In this document: positions 41,716-49,812 of the stretch, in pieces
How the letters are laid out: the number at the start of each line of letters is the position of its first letter
How positions within the stretch are numbered: the stretch's first letter is position 1
Origin: Afipia sp. 64-13
Lineage (GTDB): Bacteria; Pseudomonadota; Alphaproteobacteria; Rhizobiales; Xanthobacteraceae
Direction: 5' to 3'
DNA: 64,000 nucleotides
Assembly (NCBI GenBank): GCA_001897755.1
Contig: MKUJ01000014.1
Span: 158,883 to 222,882 of the forward strand
Notes under the pieces: model-generated
What the model saw: the letters and a program-made list of their open reading frames with translations, nothing else
Databases searched by the model: none
What the model was told of the DNA's origin: nothing
Translations under genes and position numbers: made by a program

Positions 41716-41916
41716 TCAGTCGTTCGGCAGGAAGTACTGCTTGATGTTATCGCCGTCGGTCTTGAACAGGATCCGCGTGCCGCGAAGCTGACGAATCTGC
41801 TTCTTGGTGCGCTTGATCATGCCGTGACGCTTGCCGGCATGGGCGGATACCACTTTGCCGGTTCCGGTGATTTTGAAGCGCTTTTTGGCGCCCGACTTGG
41901 TCTTCAACTTGGGCAT
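41716..41916 (-). CDS. rpmI: 50S ribosomal protein L35
   Basis: 66-residue L35 ([22 protein letters not shown]...[20 protein letters not shown]). The ribosome-binding site AGGAG stands just before the ATG at 41916. In many bacteria infC-rpmI-rplT form one operon with autoregulation by L20; here infC is 1 kb upstream with a plus-strand gene, a repeat and a terminator between, so rpmI-rplT must have its own promoter in 41917-42280. Confidence 0.98.
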   Translation of the reverse strand: MPKLKTKSGAKKRFKITGTGKVVSAHAGKRHGMIKRTKKQIRQLRGTRILFKTDGDNIKQYFLPND

Positions 41917-42280
41917 TTGGCTCTCCTATGGCCGTGTCGAAGGCGGCCCCGAAAGGCACCTCGCCGGCAAATTGCTCGCTAGAGCGTTGATAATGCTCGA
42001 CTTATCTCCATTTGGAGACAGTCGGCATGAGACATCGCCACGGCAGCCCTTGATCAGCCGGGCGATGAAGGTCCGGCTTATGGCAGAGCGGCGGCAAAAT
42101 GGCAACGATGAAAGGGGCTTCCGCCCGCCCAAAGCGCGCCGGAAGGGGCTCTCCGGCGGGCGGCGGATCGGGGCGGCGGCGCGAGGCCTGCAGGATCGCC
42201 GGGGCCTTATGCTGCGCTGCACTAGCCGAATCATGCGCTTTGGCTCATATCTGGCGCATCATTTCATGCCGAGGATCTCC
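41917..42280. other. Intergenic region upstream of rpmI and the exported-protein gene
   Basis: 364 bases without a supported gene. It must carry the promoter and leader of rpmI-rplT on the minus strand and the promoter of the exported protein on the plus strand. A GC-rich inverted stretch lies near 42118-42160 (CTTCCGCC and GGCGGGCGGC parts). I see no clear -35/-10 pair and no known riboswitch; an L20-type pseudoknot target in the leader was not demonstrable by eye. Confidence 0.5.
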
Positions 42281-42712
42281 ATGGCCCGCTCTGCCAAAGT
42301 TCAGGCTGTCGCCGTTTCCGCCCGTTCCGTGGGCATTGCCCTGTCGTTCGCCGGTTCGTTGCTGGCGGCATCGGCCCTGCTGGCGACCGGCTTCGACGAC
42401 GGCGCCAAGGCCGGCGCCGCGTTCGACGGAACCTGGAAGGTCGTGATCATCACCCAGTCCGGCGCCTGCGATCCGGCCTACACCTATCCGGTGCGGGTCA
42501 GCGGCGGCCGCGTCAGCTATGCCGGCGAGGGCGGTTTCGAGATTTCCGGCCATGTCGCCGATGGCGGTGGGGTCAATGTCGCGATCGCGCATGGCGAGCA
42601 GCGCGCCAGCGCCAGCGGCAGGCTGACCGCGAGCTCCGGCTCGGGCCAGTGGAACGGCAAGTCGTCCGCCACCGCCTGCTCGGGCCGCTGGGAAGCCAGC
42701 CGGACCTCGTAA
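42281..42712 (+). CDS. Exported hypothetical protein
   Basis: 143-residue protein beginning at ATG 42281, preceded by GAGGA with 5 bases spacing. Signal sequence about residues 12-36 (SVGIALSFAGSLLAASALLATG). The mature part FDGTWKVVIITQSGACDPAYTYPVRVSGGRVSYAGEGGFEISGHVADGGGVNVAIAHGEQRASASGRL looks like a compact beta-rich domain with two cysteines (GACDP and ATACSGRW), probably a disulphide. The opening DGTW and final GRW resemble small extracytoplasmic beta-barrel proteins common in Bradyrhizobiaceae; function unknown. It sits alone on the plus strand between rpmI and infC. Confidence 0.75.
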   Translation: MARSAKVQAVAVSARSVGIALSFAGSLLAASALLATGFDDGAKAGAAFDGTWKVVIITQSGACDPAYTYPVRVSGGRVSYAGEGGFEISGHVADGGGVNVAIAHGEQRASASGRLTASSGSGQWNGKSSATACSGRWEASRTS

Positions 42713-42770
42713 GGCGTCTCATTCTTCAGTCGCTTTTTTGCGTTGGCGCTGCACCGTACCCGTCACCGAC

Positions 42771-42859
42771 TCCCTCTCCCTTGCGGGGGAGGGTTGGGGT
42801 GAGGGCGCTAAATCGTCGCGAAGATTGTACGCCCTCATCCGGCACGCTTCGCGTGCCGA
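42771..42859. repeat. GC-rich inverted repeat related to family IV
   Basis: TCCCTCTCCCTTGCGGGGGA then GGGTTGGGGTGAGGGCG; about 20 bases on, CGCCCTCATCC and the hairpin GGCACG-CTTC-GCGTGCC. The inward-facing tails GTGAGGGCG and CGCCCTCA are inverted copies, so the layout (palindrome, tail, spacer, tail, hairpin) parallels 16333-16430 although the bases differ. Confidence 0.7.
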
Positions 42860-42875
42860 AAATCGCGCACCTCTC

Positions 42876-42908
42876 AACAAAACAGCCCGCCAGATGATCT
42901 GACGGGCT
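42876..42908 (-). terminator. Rho-independent terminator of infC
   Basis: On the minus strand AGCCCGTCAG pairs with CTGGCGGGCT (10 bp with one G-U) around ATCAT and is followed by GTTTTGTTG. It is about 27 bases after the infC stop codon. Confidence 0.85.
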
Positions 42909-42934
42909 GCAAAATCTGCGTCGCATGAATCAAA

Positions 42935-43474
42935 TCAGCGCGGCGCCAGTACCATCACCACCTGACGGCCCTCGAACCTGGCGTCCTGTTCGACCTTGGC
43001 GACCTCGGCGACGGCGGCCTTCACCTTGTCGAGCAGCTTGGTGCCGATCTCCTGGTGGGCCATCTCGCGGCCGCGATAGCGCAGCGTGATCTTGACCTTG
43101 TCGCCTTCCTCGAAGAACCGCAGCATCGCGCGCATCTTCACGTCGTAGTCGTGATCGTCGATCATCGGGCGGAGCTTGATCTCCTTGATCTCGACCACTT
43201 TCTGCTTCTTACGGGCTTCGGCGGCCTTCTTCTGCGCCGAATATTTGTACTTCCCGTAGTCCATGATCTTGCAGACGGGAGGATTGTTGTTCGGCGAAAT
43301 CTCGACGAGATCCATGCCGGCTTCCATCGCCATCTTCACCGCAGCAGCAGTCTCGACGGTGCCGTGGTTGAGCCCGGTCTGATCGATCAACTGAATGGTG
43401 AGGTTGCGGATTTCATCGTTGGTGCGCGGCCCGTCTTTGGCGACTGTGGGCGGGGCTCTGTTGGGACGGCGAAT
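42935..43474 (-). CDS. infC: Translation initiation factor IF-3, ATT start codon
   Basis: 179-residue IF-3, which keeps 30S subunits free and checks initiator codons. From an ATT codon at 43472-43474 the protein reads [27 protein letters not shown] (shown in part) then [50 protein letters not shown]. This gives the normal N-terminal domain; no ATG, GTG or TTG occurs in frame between the Shine-Dalgarno GGAG (8 bases before ATT) and the TTG at 43390, which is internal. The AUU start is a known hallmark of infC, letting IF-3 repress its own translation. C-terminal domain [19 protein letters not shown] is complete. Confidence 0.95.
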   Translation of the reverse strand: MRRPNRAPPTVAKDGPRTNDEIRNLTIQLIDQTGLNHGTVETAAAVKMAMEAGMDLVEISPNNNPPVCKIMDYGKYKYSAQKKAAEARKKQKVVEIKEIKLRPMIDDHDYDVKMRAMLRFFEEGDKVKITLRYRGREMAHQEIGTKLLDKVKAAVAEVAKVEQDARFEGRQVVMVLAPR

Positions 43475-43711
43475 GGGACGGTCTCCGATATTGTGAAGGA
43501 AGGCTCTATTTTGAAGGATAAAGGGCGGCCCGGCAAGGATGTTGCGAGCATCCGGACGGCCATCCGGGCAGAAACCTCCCGGGGCGCGGTATTTCAGTCA
43601 CGGCGCGCCGGTTTCGCGGCGTTCCGGCCGCCCGGACAGGACATTGACGCGACATTGCCGCTGCACCCATAACAGGCGCTTCGCCCGCCGTTCCGCTTTT
43701 GTGATGTGCCG

Positions 43712-44500
43712 ATGACCGACGATCAAACCTCCCCGCCTGCCTTTATCGATGTCGGAACCGGGCCGGCCGGGCGGCGCATCGCCGTGCGCCGGCGTCCCGG
43801 CGCCTCCCCCGGCCTGGTCTGGCTCGGCGGGTTCAAGTCCGACATGAAGGGCACCAAGGCGGTCGCGCTCGATGCCTTCGCCGCCCAGGACAAGCGTGCC
43901 TGCCTGCGTTTCGATTATTCCGGCCACGGCGAATCGAGCGGCGATTTTGCCGATGGCACGATCGGGCAATGGCACGAGGAAAGCCTCGCGGTGTTCGATG
44001 CCTTCTGCGAGGGACCGCAGATCCTGATCGGCTCCTCGATGGGCGGCTGGATGGCGCTGCTGCTGGCGCGCGCGCTGGCGAGGCGTCGCGGCACCGCGCA
44101 GCGCGCGACGCTGGCGGGGCTGGTGCTGATCGCGCCGGCGCCGGACTTCACCGAAGAGCTGATGTGGAAGGCGTTCACGCCGGAAATCCGCGCCGAGATC
44201 GAGAGCAAGGGCGCCTGGTATCGTCCCTCCGAGTATGGCGATCCCTATCCGATCACGCGGGCCTTGATCGAAGAGGGCCGCAATCATCTTCTGCTCGGCG
44301 ATACCATCGAGGTCGGCTGTCCGGTGCGCATCCTGCAGGGCGCCAAAGACGAGGACGTGCCATGGCAGCACGCTTTCACGCTGACGCATTGCCTGCCGAG
44401 CGACGATGTGGTGCTGACGCTGGTGCAGGACGGCGATCATCGCCTGTCGCGGCCGCAGGACATCGCGCGCATGCTCGCGGCGGTGAAGGAATTGTGCTGA
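43712..44500 (+). CDS. Alpha/beta hydrolase
   Basis: 262-residue alpha/beta-hydrolase. Nucleophile elbow GSSMGGWMALLLARAL (Ser in G-S-S-M-G, about residue 109), oxyanion loop WLGGFKSDMKGTKA with RFDYSGHGESSGDF, acid in QGAKDEDVPWQHA and catalytic His in DGDHRLSRPQDI. This layout resembles the palmitoyl-protein-thioesterase ABHD10-like and related carboxylesterases; substrate not predictable. ATG at 43712 is used; an in-frame GTG at 43706 would add two residues. It stands divergent from infC with a 237-base gap. Confidence 0.88.
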   Translation: MTDDQTSPPAFIDVGTGPAGRRIAVRRRPGASPGLVWLGGFKSDMKGTKAVALDAFAAQDKRACLRFDYSGHGESSGDFADGTIGQWHEESLAVFDAFCEGPQILIGSSMGGWMALLLARALARRRGTAQRATLAGLVLIAPAPDFTEELMWKAFTPEIRAEIESKGAWYRPSEYGDPYPITRALIEEGRNHLLLGDTIEVGCPVRILQGAKDEDVPWQHAFTLTHCLPSDDVVLTLVQDGDHRLSRPQDIARMLAAVKELC

Positions 44501-44509
44501 AGCGCGTTC

Positions 44510-44626
44510 CGTCATTGCGAGGAGCGCAAGCTCCGAAGCAATCCAGCCCTTCTTCGTCGCTCTGGATTGCTTCGTGGAGCCTGTCATCGGGCCGCGCTTG
44601 CGCGGACCCGTCGGCTCGCAGTGACG
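44510..44626. repeat. Intergenic palindrome, family I
   Basis: CGTCATTGCGAGGAGCGCAAG and the inner pair AGCAATCCAG / CTGGATTGCT, with an extra hairpin GGGCCGCGCTTGCGCGGACCC inside the right arm, closed by TCGCAGTGACG. It lies between two convergent genes and is the most elaborated copy of the family. Confidence 0.8.
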
Positions 44627-44654
44627 AAAAAACGAGCCTTAATTTCGTCCTGCT

Positions 44655-45347
44655 CTAGAAATCCAGATCGATGTAATGCGCCGGGGCCGGCAGGCCGGCG
44701 AGCCATTCGTTCAGCAGCGGCCGGAACGCCGGGCGCGACTTGATGCGCACGTACCAGGCCTTGGCGGCGTCGTCCTCGCTCCACGGCACGTCGCCGAGAT
44801 AGTCGATCGCCGACAGATGCGCGGCGGCGGCGAGATCGGCATAGGTCAGCCGGTCGCCGGCGAGGAAATTGCGGGTGCGGGCGAGCCAGCCGATATAGGC
44901 AAGGTGAAAGCGGGTGTTGGATTTCGCCGCGCGCAGCACTTCGGTGGACGGCGCGCCGCCGCCCTGCGAGGAACTCATGTGGCGCTTGTAGATCCGCTCG
45001 GTGACCAGCGGCCCGGACGCCTCCTCGTAGAACTTCTCGTTGAACCACGACATCAGGCGGCGCACCTCGATGCGCTCGGCCGCCTGCTGGGGCAGCAGCC
45101 GGTGCTCGCCCAGCGAGGCGCCATGGGTCTCGTCGAGATATTCGGCGATGATGCTGGCGCCGGGAATCGGCGGCATGCCCTCGGCGGTCATCACCGGGGT
45201 GGTGGCGGCCGGATTCATCACCAGGAAGGCTTCGCGCCGCTCCCAGACTTTCTCCTCGACCAGCCGCGAATCAAGGCCGTGCTCGCTGAGGGCGAGACGG
45301 ACAAAGCGCGAGCGGGGACAGAAGGGGTGATGGAACAGGGTGAACAT
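44655..45347 (-). CDS. fzlA: Glutathione S-transferase fold protein, FzlA-like (FtsZ-binding)
   Basis: 230-residue GST-fold protein. Thioredoxin-like N-terminal half MFTLFHHPFCPRSRFVRLALSEHGLDSRLVEEKVWERREAFLVMNPAATTPVM with the SAIAEYL-type SIIAEYLDE, and an all-helical C-terminal half ending PAPAHYIDLDF. The acidic DLDF ending and the overall length match FzlA, the FtsZ-curving protein first described in Caulobacter and conserved in alphaproteobacteria, in which the C-terminal residues contact the divisome. Assignment is by remembered family features, so a catalytic GST is the alternative. The ATG at 45347 gives the family length; the frame runs open to 45482. Confidence 0.78.
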   Translation of the reverse strand: MFTLFHHPFCPRSRFVRLALSEHGLDSRLVEEKVWERREAFLVMNPAATTPVMTAEGMPPIPGASIIAEYLDETHGASLGEHRLLPQQAAERIEVRRLMSWFNEKFYEEASGPLVTERIYKRHMSSSQGGGAPSTEVLRAAKSNTRFHLAYIGWLARTRNFLAGDRLTYADLAAAAHLSAIDYLGDVPWSEDDAAKAWYVRIKSRPAFRPLLNEWLAGLPAPAHYIDLDF

Positions 45348-45578
45348 GCTGACCACAGATAGACCGGCGAAACTTAAGAAGAAGCTTAAGAAAAGCTCTC
45401 CGGCAAAAATGAGAACGAGCTCGGACTGGGTTTCGCGGGGTCGATCCTCGCGCCAACCTACCCAAGCCTCCGGCGCTGGCAACCGTCATTTCCGTTCTTT
45501 TCGCATTGCGGGGGGAGAACGAATAGGCGACAAGGGCGGCCGTTCGCACCCCATCCAGCCCCCCTGCGGATTCCTTTC

Positions 45579-46385
45579 ATGCTGACCGATCTTTTCAAGG
45601 CCGTCATCCTCGGGATTGTCGAGGGGGTGACCGAGTTCCTGCCTGTTTCCTCGACCGGGCATCTGCTGCTGGTCGAACGCTTCATGGATCTCGACCAGCA
45701 GGATTTCTGGAAGACCTTCGCGGTGCTGATCCAGCTCGGCGCGATCCTCGCGATCCTGGCGATCTATTTCGGGCGGCTGTGGCGCATCGCGCTCGGCATG
45801 TTCTCGGATCCCGCCGCGCGGCGCTTCGTGATCGGCGTGCTGCTGGCGTTCTTTCCCGCGGTGGTGCTCGGTCTGTTGTTCGGCGGCTTCATCAAGAACG
45901 TGCTGTTCAATCCGTGGGTGGTGTGCTTCTCGCTGATCGCGGGCGGTGCGGTGCTGCTGTGGGTCGATCAGCAGGATTTCGATCCGCGGCACCACGACGC
46001 GACCACGTTTCCGCTGCCGATGTATCTGGGCATCGGCATCGCGCAATGCGCGGCGATGATCCCGGGCGTGTCGCGCTCCGGCGCCTCGATCGTGGCGGCG
46101 ATGCTGTTCGGTGCGGACAAGCGGGCGGCGGCCGAGTTCTCGTTCTTCCTCGCGATCCCGACCATGCTCGGCGCGTTCGTCTACGACGTCTACAAAAGCC
46201 GCGGCGACATGACGATGGACCATTCGCTGATCATCGCGGTCGGCTTCGTGGTGTCGTTCATCACCGCGATCATCGTGGTGAAGACGTTCCTCAACTTCGT
46301 CACCCGCCACGGCTTCGCGTTTTTCGCCTGGTGGCGCGTGATCGTCGGCACGCTCGGTCTGATCGCGCTGGCGCTGGGGAAATAG
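45579..46385 (+). CDS. uppP: Undecaprenyl-diphosphatase (BacA/UppP)
   Basis: 268-residue integral membrane enzyme that recycles undecaprenyl pyrophosphate to the monophosphate lipid carrier used for peptidoglycan and polysaccharide export; overexpression gives bacitracin resistance. Catalytic motifs EGVTEFLPVSSTGHLLL (residues about 14-30) and PGVSRSGASIVAAMLFG (about 159-175) are intact among about eight membrane segments. Start ATG at 45579. It diverges from fzlA with a 231-base gap. Confidence 0.97.
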   Translation: MLTDLFKAVILGIVEGVTEFLPVSSTGHLLLVERFMDLDQQDFWKTFAVLIQLGAILAILAIYFGRLWRIALGMFSDPAARRFVIGVLLAFFPAVVLGLLFGGFIKNVLFNPWVVCFSLIAGGAVLLWVDQQDFDPRHHDATTFPLPMYLGIGIAQCAAMIPGVSRSGASIVAAMLFGADKRAAAEFSFFLAIPTMLGAFVYDVYKSRGDMTMDHSLIIAVGFVVSFITAIIVVKTFLNFVTRHGFAFFAWWRVIVGTLGLIALALGK

Positions 46386-46403
46386 CGCGAGATTTTCAGT
46401 GGA

Positions 46404-46528
46404 GTGTCCCGGTGAAGGCCGGGACCTATAATCCCCGGCTCCTCAGCCTTGGCGCGATGGTTGCACCATCGCTCCTTCGTCATCGCTATGCTCGGTGGTG
46501 ATGGGTCCCGGCCTGCGCCGGGACGACG
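46404..46528. repeat. Intergenic palindrome pair, family II
   Basis: GTGTCCCGG-TGAA-GGCCGGGAC on the left and GGTCCCGGCCTGCGCCGGGA on the right, inverted, about 75 bases apart, between convergent uppP and the NDUFA9-like gene. The left arm carries two changes from the family. Confidence 0.8.
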
Positions 46529-46538
46529 CGGGTTATAT

Positions 46539-47504
46539 TTACGCGCCGTTCTGCGCGAACTGGCCGGTCTTGCGGAAGCGCCAGAGATAGGACGACAGCA
46601 CCGCCGACATCGATTCGGGTTGCACGCCGAGGCCTTCCAGCGTCTGCCGCGCGGCCTTGGCCGTCTCCGACACCACGTTGTCGCTGCGCAATAGCTCGAC
46701 CTGATCCGGCGTCAGCTTGAAGTCGCCCGGCGCGAAGCGCAGGAAATACGATTCGAATTTGGCGAGCGGGAAGGGCAGCGGCAGCAGCAGCGGGTCGCGG
46801 CCGGTGGTGGCGAGCACCAACTCGACGATCTGGCGCATCGTCATCACGTCCGGCCCGCCAAGCTCGTAAGTCGCGCCGGGCTGCGTCTTGCCGTCGACCG
46901 CATCGGCGACCGCGGTAGCGACATCGCCGACATAGACCGGCTGCATCCGCGTCTCCGCGCCGACCAGCGGCAGCACCGGCAGTATCCGCGCCAGCGCGGC
47001 GAAACGGTTGGTGAACTGATCTTCCGGCCCGAACACCACAGAGGGACGGATGATGGTGGCCGAGGGCACGGCGGCCCGCACCGCCTGTTCGCCGGCCGCC
47101 TTGGCGCGGGCGTAATGCGACGCCGAATCCGGATTGGCGCCGAGGGCCGAGACATGGACCACGCGGGCGCCGATCCGGCTGGCCGCCTCGGCGATCACCC
47201 GCGCGCCTTCGGCCTGCACCGCGTCGAAGGTCTGCGCGCCGCTCTCGGTCAGGATGCCGACCAGATTGACGACGACGCTGGCGCCGCGCATCGCGGCCTC
47301 GACCGAGGCCGGGTAGCGGATATTGGCCTGCACCGGGTTGATCTGGCTGACCTTGCCGAGCGGCTGCAGATGGCCGGCCAGTTCCGGCCGCCGCACCCCG
47401 ACCCGGAGGCGGTAGTCGCGCTTGCACAGCGCCCGGACCACATGGCGGCCGAGAAAGCCCGATCCGCCGAAAACCGTGACGAGGGTGTCGAGGGGCGCTG
47501 TCAT
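46539..47504 (-). CDS. NDUFA9-like NAD-dependent epimerase/dehydratase
   Basis: 321-residue atypical short-chain dehydrogenase of the complex I NDUFA9 subunit family. NAD(P)-binding motif VTVFGGSGFLGRHVVRAL at the N-terminus, VVNLVGILTESGAQTFDAVQ, VVHVSALGANPDSASHYARAKAAGE (Tyr-x3-Lys) and TIIRPSVVFGPEDQFTNRFAAL. In alphaproteobacteria these proteins are homologues of the mitochondrial accessory subunit and may support respiratory complex I assembly or quinone binding; that function is inferred from the family. The ATG at 47504 has AGGAA 6 bases upstream, better than the in-frame ATG at 47519. Confidence 0.87.
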   Translation of the reverse strand: MTAPLDTLVTVFGGSGFLGRHVVRALCKRDYRLRVGVRRPELAGHLQPLGKVSQINPVQANIRYPASVEAAMRGASVVVNLVGILTESGAQTFDAVQAEGARVIAEAASRIGARVVHVSALGANPDSASHYARAKAAGEQAVRAAVPSATIIRPSVVFGPEDQFTNRFAALARILPVLPLVGAETRMQPVYVGDVATAVADAVDGKTQPGATYELGGPDVMTMRQIVELVLATTGRDPLLLPLPFPLAKFESYFLRFAPGDFKLTPDQVELLRSDNVVSETAKAARQTLEGLGVQPESMSAVLSSYLWRFRKTGQFAQNGA

Positions 47505-47637
47505 GAGGGATTCCTGCAATTGAACGGCCTAGAATAGCCGGCCGGCGCGCTGTGACCTTGATTTACGTCGCGATACGACATCGTTTCCGTACTGTACAGA
47601 CCCTTGTCGGCCCGGCCCGGCGGCGGCCCATTTGAAT

Positions 47638-47666
47638 TTGACAAGCGCGCGGCCGATCCGTACTAA
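47638..47666 (+). promoter_or_regulatory. Sigma-70 promoter of tRNA-Leu
   Basis: TTGACA at 47638-47643, a 17-base spacer and TACTAA at 47661-47666. The tRNA starts 10 bases after the -10 box, so transcription should begin close to its first bases. Confidence 0.8.
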
Positions 47667-47676
47667 CCGCCCTCAA

Positions 47677-47761
47677 GCCCAGGTGGTGGAATTGGTAGAC
47701 ACGCAGGTTTCAGGTACCTGTGCTGCAAGGCGTGAAGGTTCGAGTCCTTTCCTGGGCACCA
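47677..47761 (+). tRNA. tRNA-Leu (anticodon CAG)
   Basis: 85 bases including an encoded 3' CCA. Acceptor stem GCCCAGG pairs with CCTGGGC, discriminator A. D arm TGGTGGAATTGGTAGAC; anticodon stem CAGGT/ACCTG with loop TTCAGGT, so the anticodon is CAG reading CUG. It has the long variable arm of class II tRNAs (TGCTGCAAGGCGT) and T arm AGGTTCGAGTCCTT. All invariant positions seem present. Confidence 0.97.
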
Positions 47762-47846
47762 TCCATTCAAGACGACTCGTCAGCCGGCATGATCGGCCCT
47801 GCGGGCCGTCTTCATCATTTCCCGTCGTAACGCAGAGGGATGGTTG

Positions 47847-48239
47847 GTGAGATATGCAGCCATAATCCTGGTCGCCTGCGGGGGCCTCTGGGGCGCGCCG
47901 GCCATTGCCGCGGACGAGCGGTTTCTGGCCAGCCTGAAGCGTCTCGACCCCGCGACCCGCCTCGAACAGGTCTGCGATCTCGAAGCGATGCGCCAGATCG
48001 CGCGCGATTCCACTCCCTACCGCCCCGATCGCGCCAAGAGCGACGTGATCTCCCATCCCCGGCATCTCGGCGACACCCTGAAGGGCAGCGGCGGAGCCTT
48101 CCGCAGCAAGGGCAAGTGGTACGCCTTCTCCTTCACCTGCAAGGGCACGCCCGACCATCTCAAGGTGCTGTCGTTCAGCTACAAGATCGGCCCGCCGATC
48201 CCCGAGACGAAATGGGCTTCCTATGGGCTGTGGCGGTAG
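47847..48239 (+). CDS. DUF930-like exported protein
   Basis: 130-residue exported protein. The GTG start at 47847 follows AGAGGGA by 8 bases; then MRYAAIILVACGGLWGAPAIAADERF is a signal peptide with AIAA cleavage site. The mature part FLASLKRLDPATRLEQVCDLEAMRQIARDSTPYRPDRAKSDVI resembles DUF930 proteins of rhizobia and relatives (two cysteines, C-D-x-E-A-M). Function is unknown. It lies 85 bases after tRNA-Leu and 77 bases before rnd. Confidence 0.7.
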   Translation: MRYAAIILVACGGLWGAPAIAADERFLASLKRLDPATRLEQVCDLEAMRQIARDSTPYRPDRAKSDVISHPRHLGDTLKGSGGAFRSKGKWYAFSFTCKGTPDHLKVLSFSYKIGPPIPETKWASYGLWR

Positions 48240-48316
48240 CGGCCTTGCGATCCGCGCTCGCGCAGCGGCCCGTGCGCCGCTAATTTAAGCCGCATCGATT
48301 CGACGAGGCTATTTGC

Positions 48317-48931
48317 ATGACCATCCGCCTGCATCGCGGCGATTTGCCGGACATTTCCCGCTACACCGATTCGGTGGCGATCGACACCGAGACGCTCGGT
48401 CTCAACCCGCATCGCGACCGGCTGTGCGTGGTGCAGCTCTCCAACGGCGACGGCAGCGCCGATGTGGTGCAGATTCCGGCAGGCCATACCGATGCGCCGA
48501 ATCTGAAGAAGCTGCTGGCGGCTTCCGACATCACCAAGATCTTCCACTATGCGCGGTTCGATCTCGCGGTGCTCTATCACACGTTCGGCGTGATGCCGCA
48601 GCCGGTCTACTGCACCAAGATCGTCTCGCGCCTGGTGCGCACCTACACTGATCGCCATGGTCTCAAGGATCTTTCGCGCGAGGTGCTCGGTGTCGAACTG
48701 TCGAAGCAGCAGCAGTCGAGCGACTGGGGCGCGGCATCGCTGAGCGAAGCGCAATTGACCTATGCCGCCTCCGACGTGCTGCATCTGCATGCGTTGCGCG
48801 CGAAGCTCGATGCCATGCTGCTGCGCGAGGGCCGCACCGAGCTGGCCGAGGCGTGTTTCAGGTTCCTGCCGACCCGGGCGAAGCTCGATCTGCAGGGCTG
48901 GGAGAACGACGACATCTTCGCGCATTCGTAA
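48317..48931 (+). CDS. rnd: Short ribonuclease D (3'-5' exonuclease domain only)
   Basis: 204-residue DEDD-type 3'-5' exonuclease: IDTETLGLNPHRDRLCVVQLSNGDG (Exo I, DxE), KIFHYARFDLAVL (Exo II region, with FD) and YAASDVLHLHALR (Exo III, Yx3D). It carries LKDLSREVLGVELSKQQQSSDW, typical of RNase D. The HRDC domains of the ~370-residue E. coli RNase D are absent, as is usual for the shorter form in alphaproteobacteria. It is upstream of the lpt genes by 176 bases. Start ATG at 48317 with GAGG 11 bases before. Confidence 0.93.
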   Translation: MTIRLHRGDLPDISRYTDSVAIDTETLGLNPHRDRLCVVQLSNGDGSADVVQIPAGHTDAPNLKKLLAASDITKIFHYARFDLAVLYHTFGVMPQPVYCTKIVSRLVRTYTDRHGLKDLSREVLGVELSKQQQSSDWGAASLSEAQLTYAASDVLHLHALRAKLDAMLLREGRTELAEACFRFLPTRAKLDLQGWENDDIFAHS

Positions 48932-49107
48932 TGAACGAACCGCCGGTTCTGTTCATGCCGGCGCCCTGTTTCGGTCACACTCGTTGGCTCTTTGCGGGGG
49001 CCTGGACCGGCGAAAGCGGCTGCAAATCAGGCCGGTCCGGCGTAAAGTGAACTTTCCCGATCCGGCATGGCCGGAGCAGATCACGGCCTTAGGTCTCGGA
49101 GCGGCTG

Positions 49108-49812
49108 GTGCATTCGGTGGCAAGTCAAGGCTATCAGGCCGGAGCGGACGCGCGCTATCTTGTCGCCGTGCGCCACAGCCGCCGTGTGCGCTTTCTGCGC
49201 AAGGCGGTGCCGGTCGCGGTGGCCGGCGCGCTGTTGCTGATCGTCGCGGTCTCGCTGTTCAATCCGTTCCGCATTCTCGCCAAGCTGCCGCTCAGTATCG
49301 GCAACCTTGCGGTGTCCGGCACCAAGATCACGATGGATTCGCCGCATCTGGCCGGCTTCACGCCGGACCAGCGGCCCTATGAATTGTGGGCCAAGAGCGC
49401 GACGCAGGACGTCACCAACCCGACCAATGTCGAGCTCACCGAACTGCGCGCCAAGGTGCAGATGCAGGACAAGTCCGGCCTCACCATGGATGCGCGGCGC
49501 GGTCTGTTCGACACCAAGAGCCAGCTTCTGACCTTGCGGGAGGATATCTTCCTGCAATCGACCACCGGCTATGAGGCGCGGCTGACGCAGGCTGTAGTTG
49601 ATATCGCGCGCGGCGCGGTGACGTCGGACGAGCCGGTGGCGGTCAAGCTTCTGAACGGCACGCTCGACGGGCAGCGGCTGGAAATCACCGAGAACGGCGC
49701 GCTGGTGCGGTTCGACGGCGGCGTTTCGATGATCCTGATCCGCGACGATGCGGCGAAGAAAAACAATGCGGCGGTGGATGTGCCCGCCGTGCACGATGCG
49801 GCGGCGCAATGA
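49108..49812 (+). CDS. lptC: LPS export protein LptC
   Basis: 234-residue membrane-anchored protein linking the inner-membrane transporter to periplasmic LptA. GTG start at 49108 with GGAG 6 bases before; one N-terminal membrane segment (FLRKAVPVAVAGALLLIVAVSLF) then a beta-jellyroll region: LAVSGTKITMDSPHLAGFTPDQRPYELWAKSATQD and NPTNVELTELRAKVQMQDKSGLTMDARRGLFDTKSQLLTL. The stop overlaps the lptA start (ATGA, 4 bases). C-terminal tail is charged and lacks a domain. Confidence 0.93.
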   Translation: MHSVASQGYQAGADARYLVAVRHSRRVRFLRKAVPVAVAGALLLIVAVSLFNPFRILAKLPLSIGNLAVSGTKITMDSPHLAGFTPDQRPYELWAKSATQDVTNPTNVELTELRAKVQMQDKSGLTMDARRGLFDTKSQLLTLREDIFLQSTTGYEARLTQAVVDIARGAVTSDEPVAVKLLNGTLDGQRLEITENGALVRFDGGVSMILIRDDAAKKNNAAVDVPAVHDAAAQ

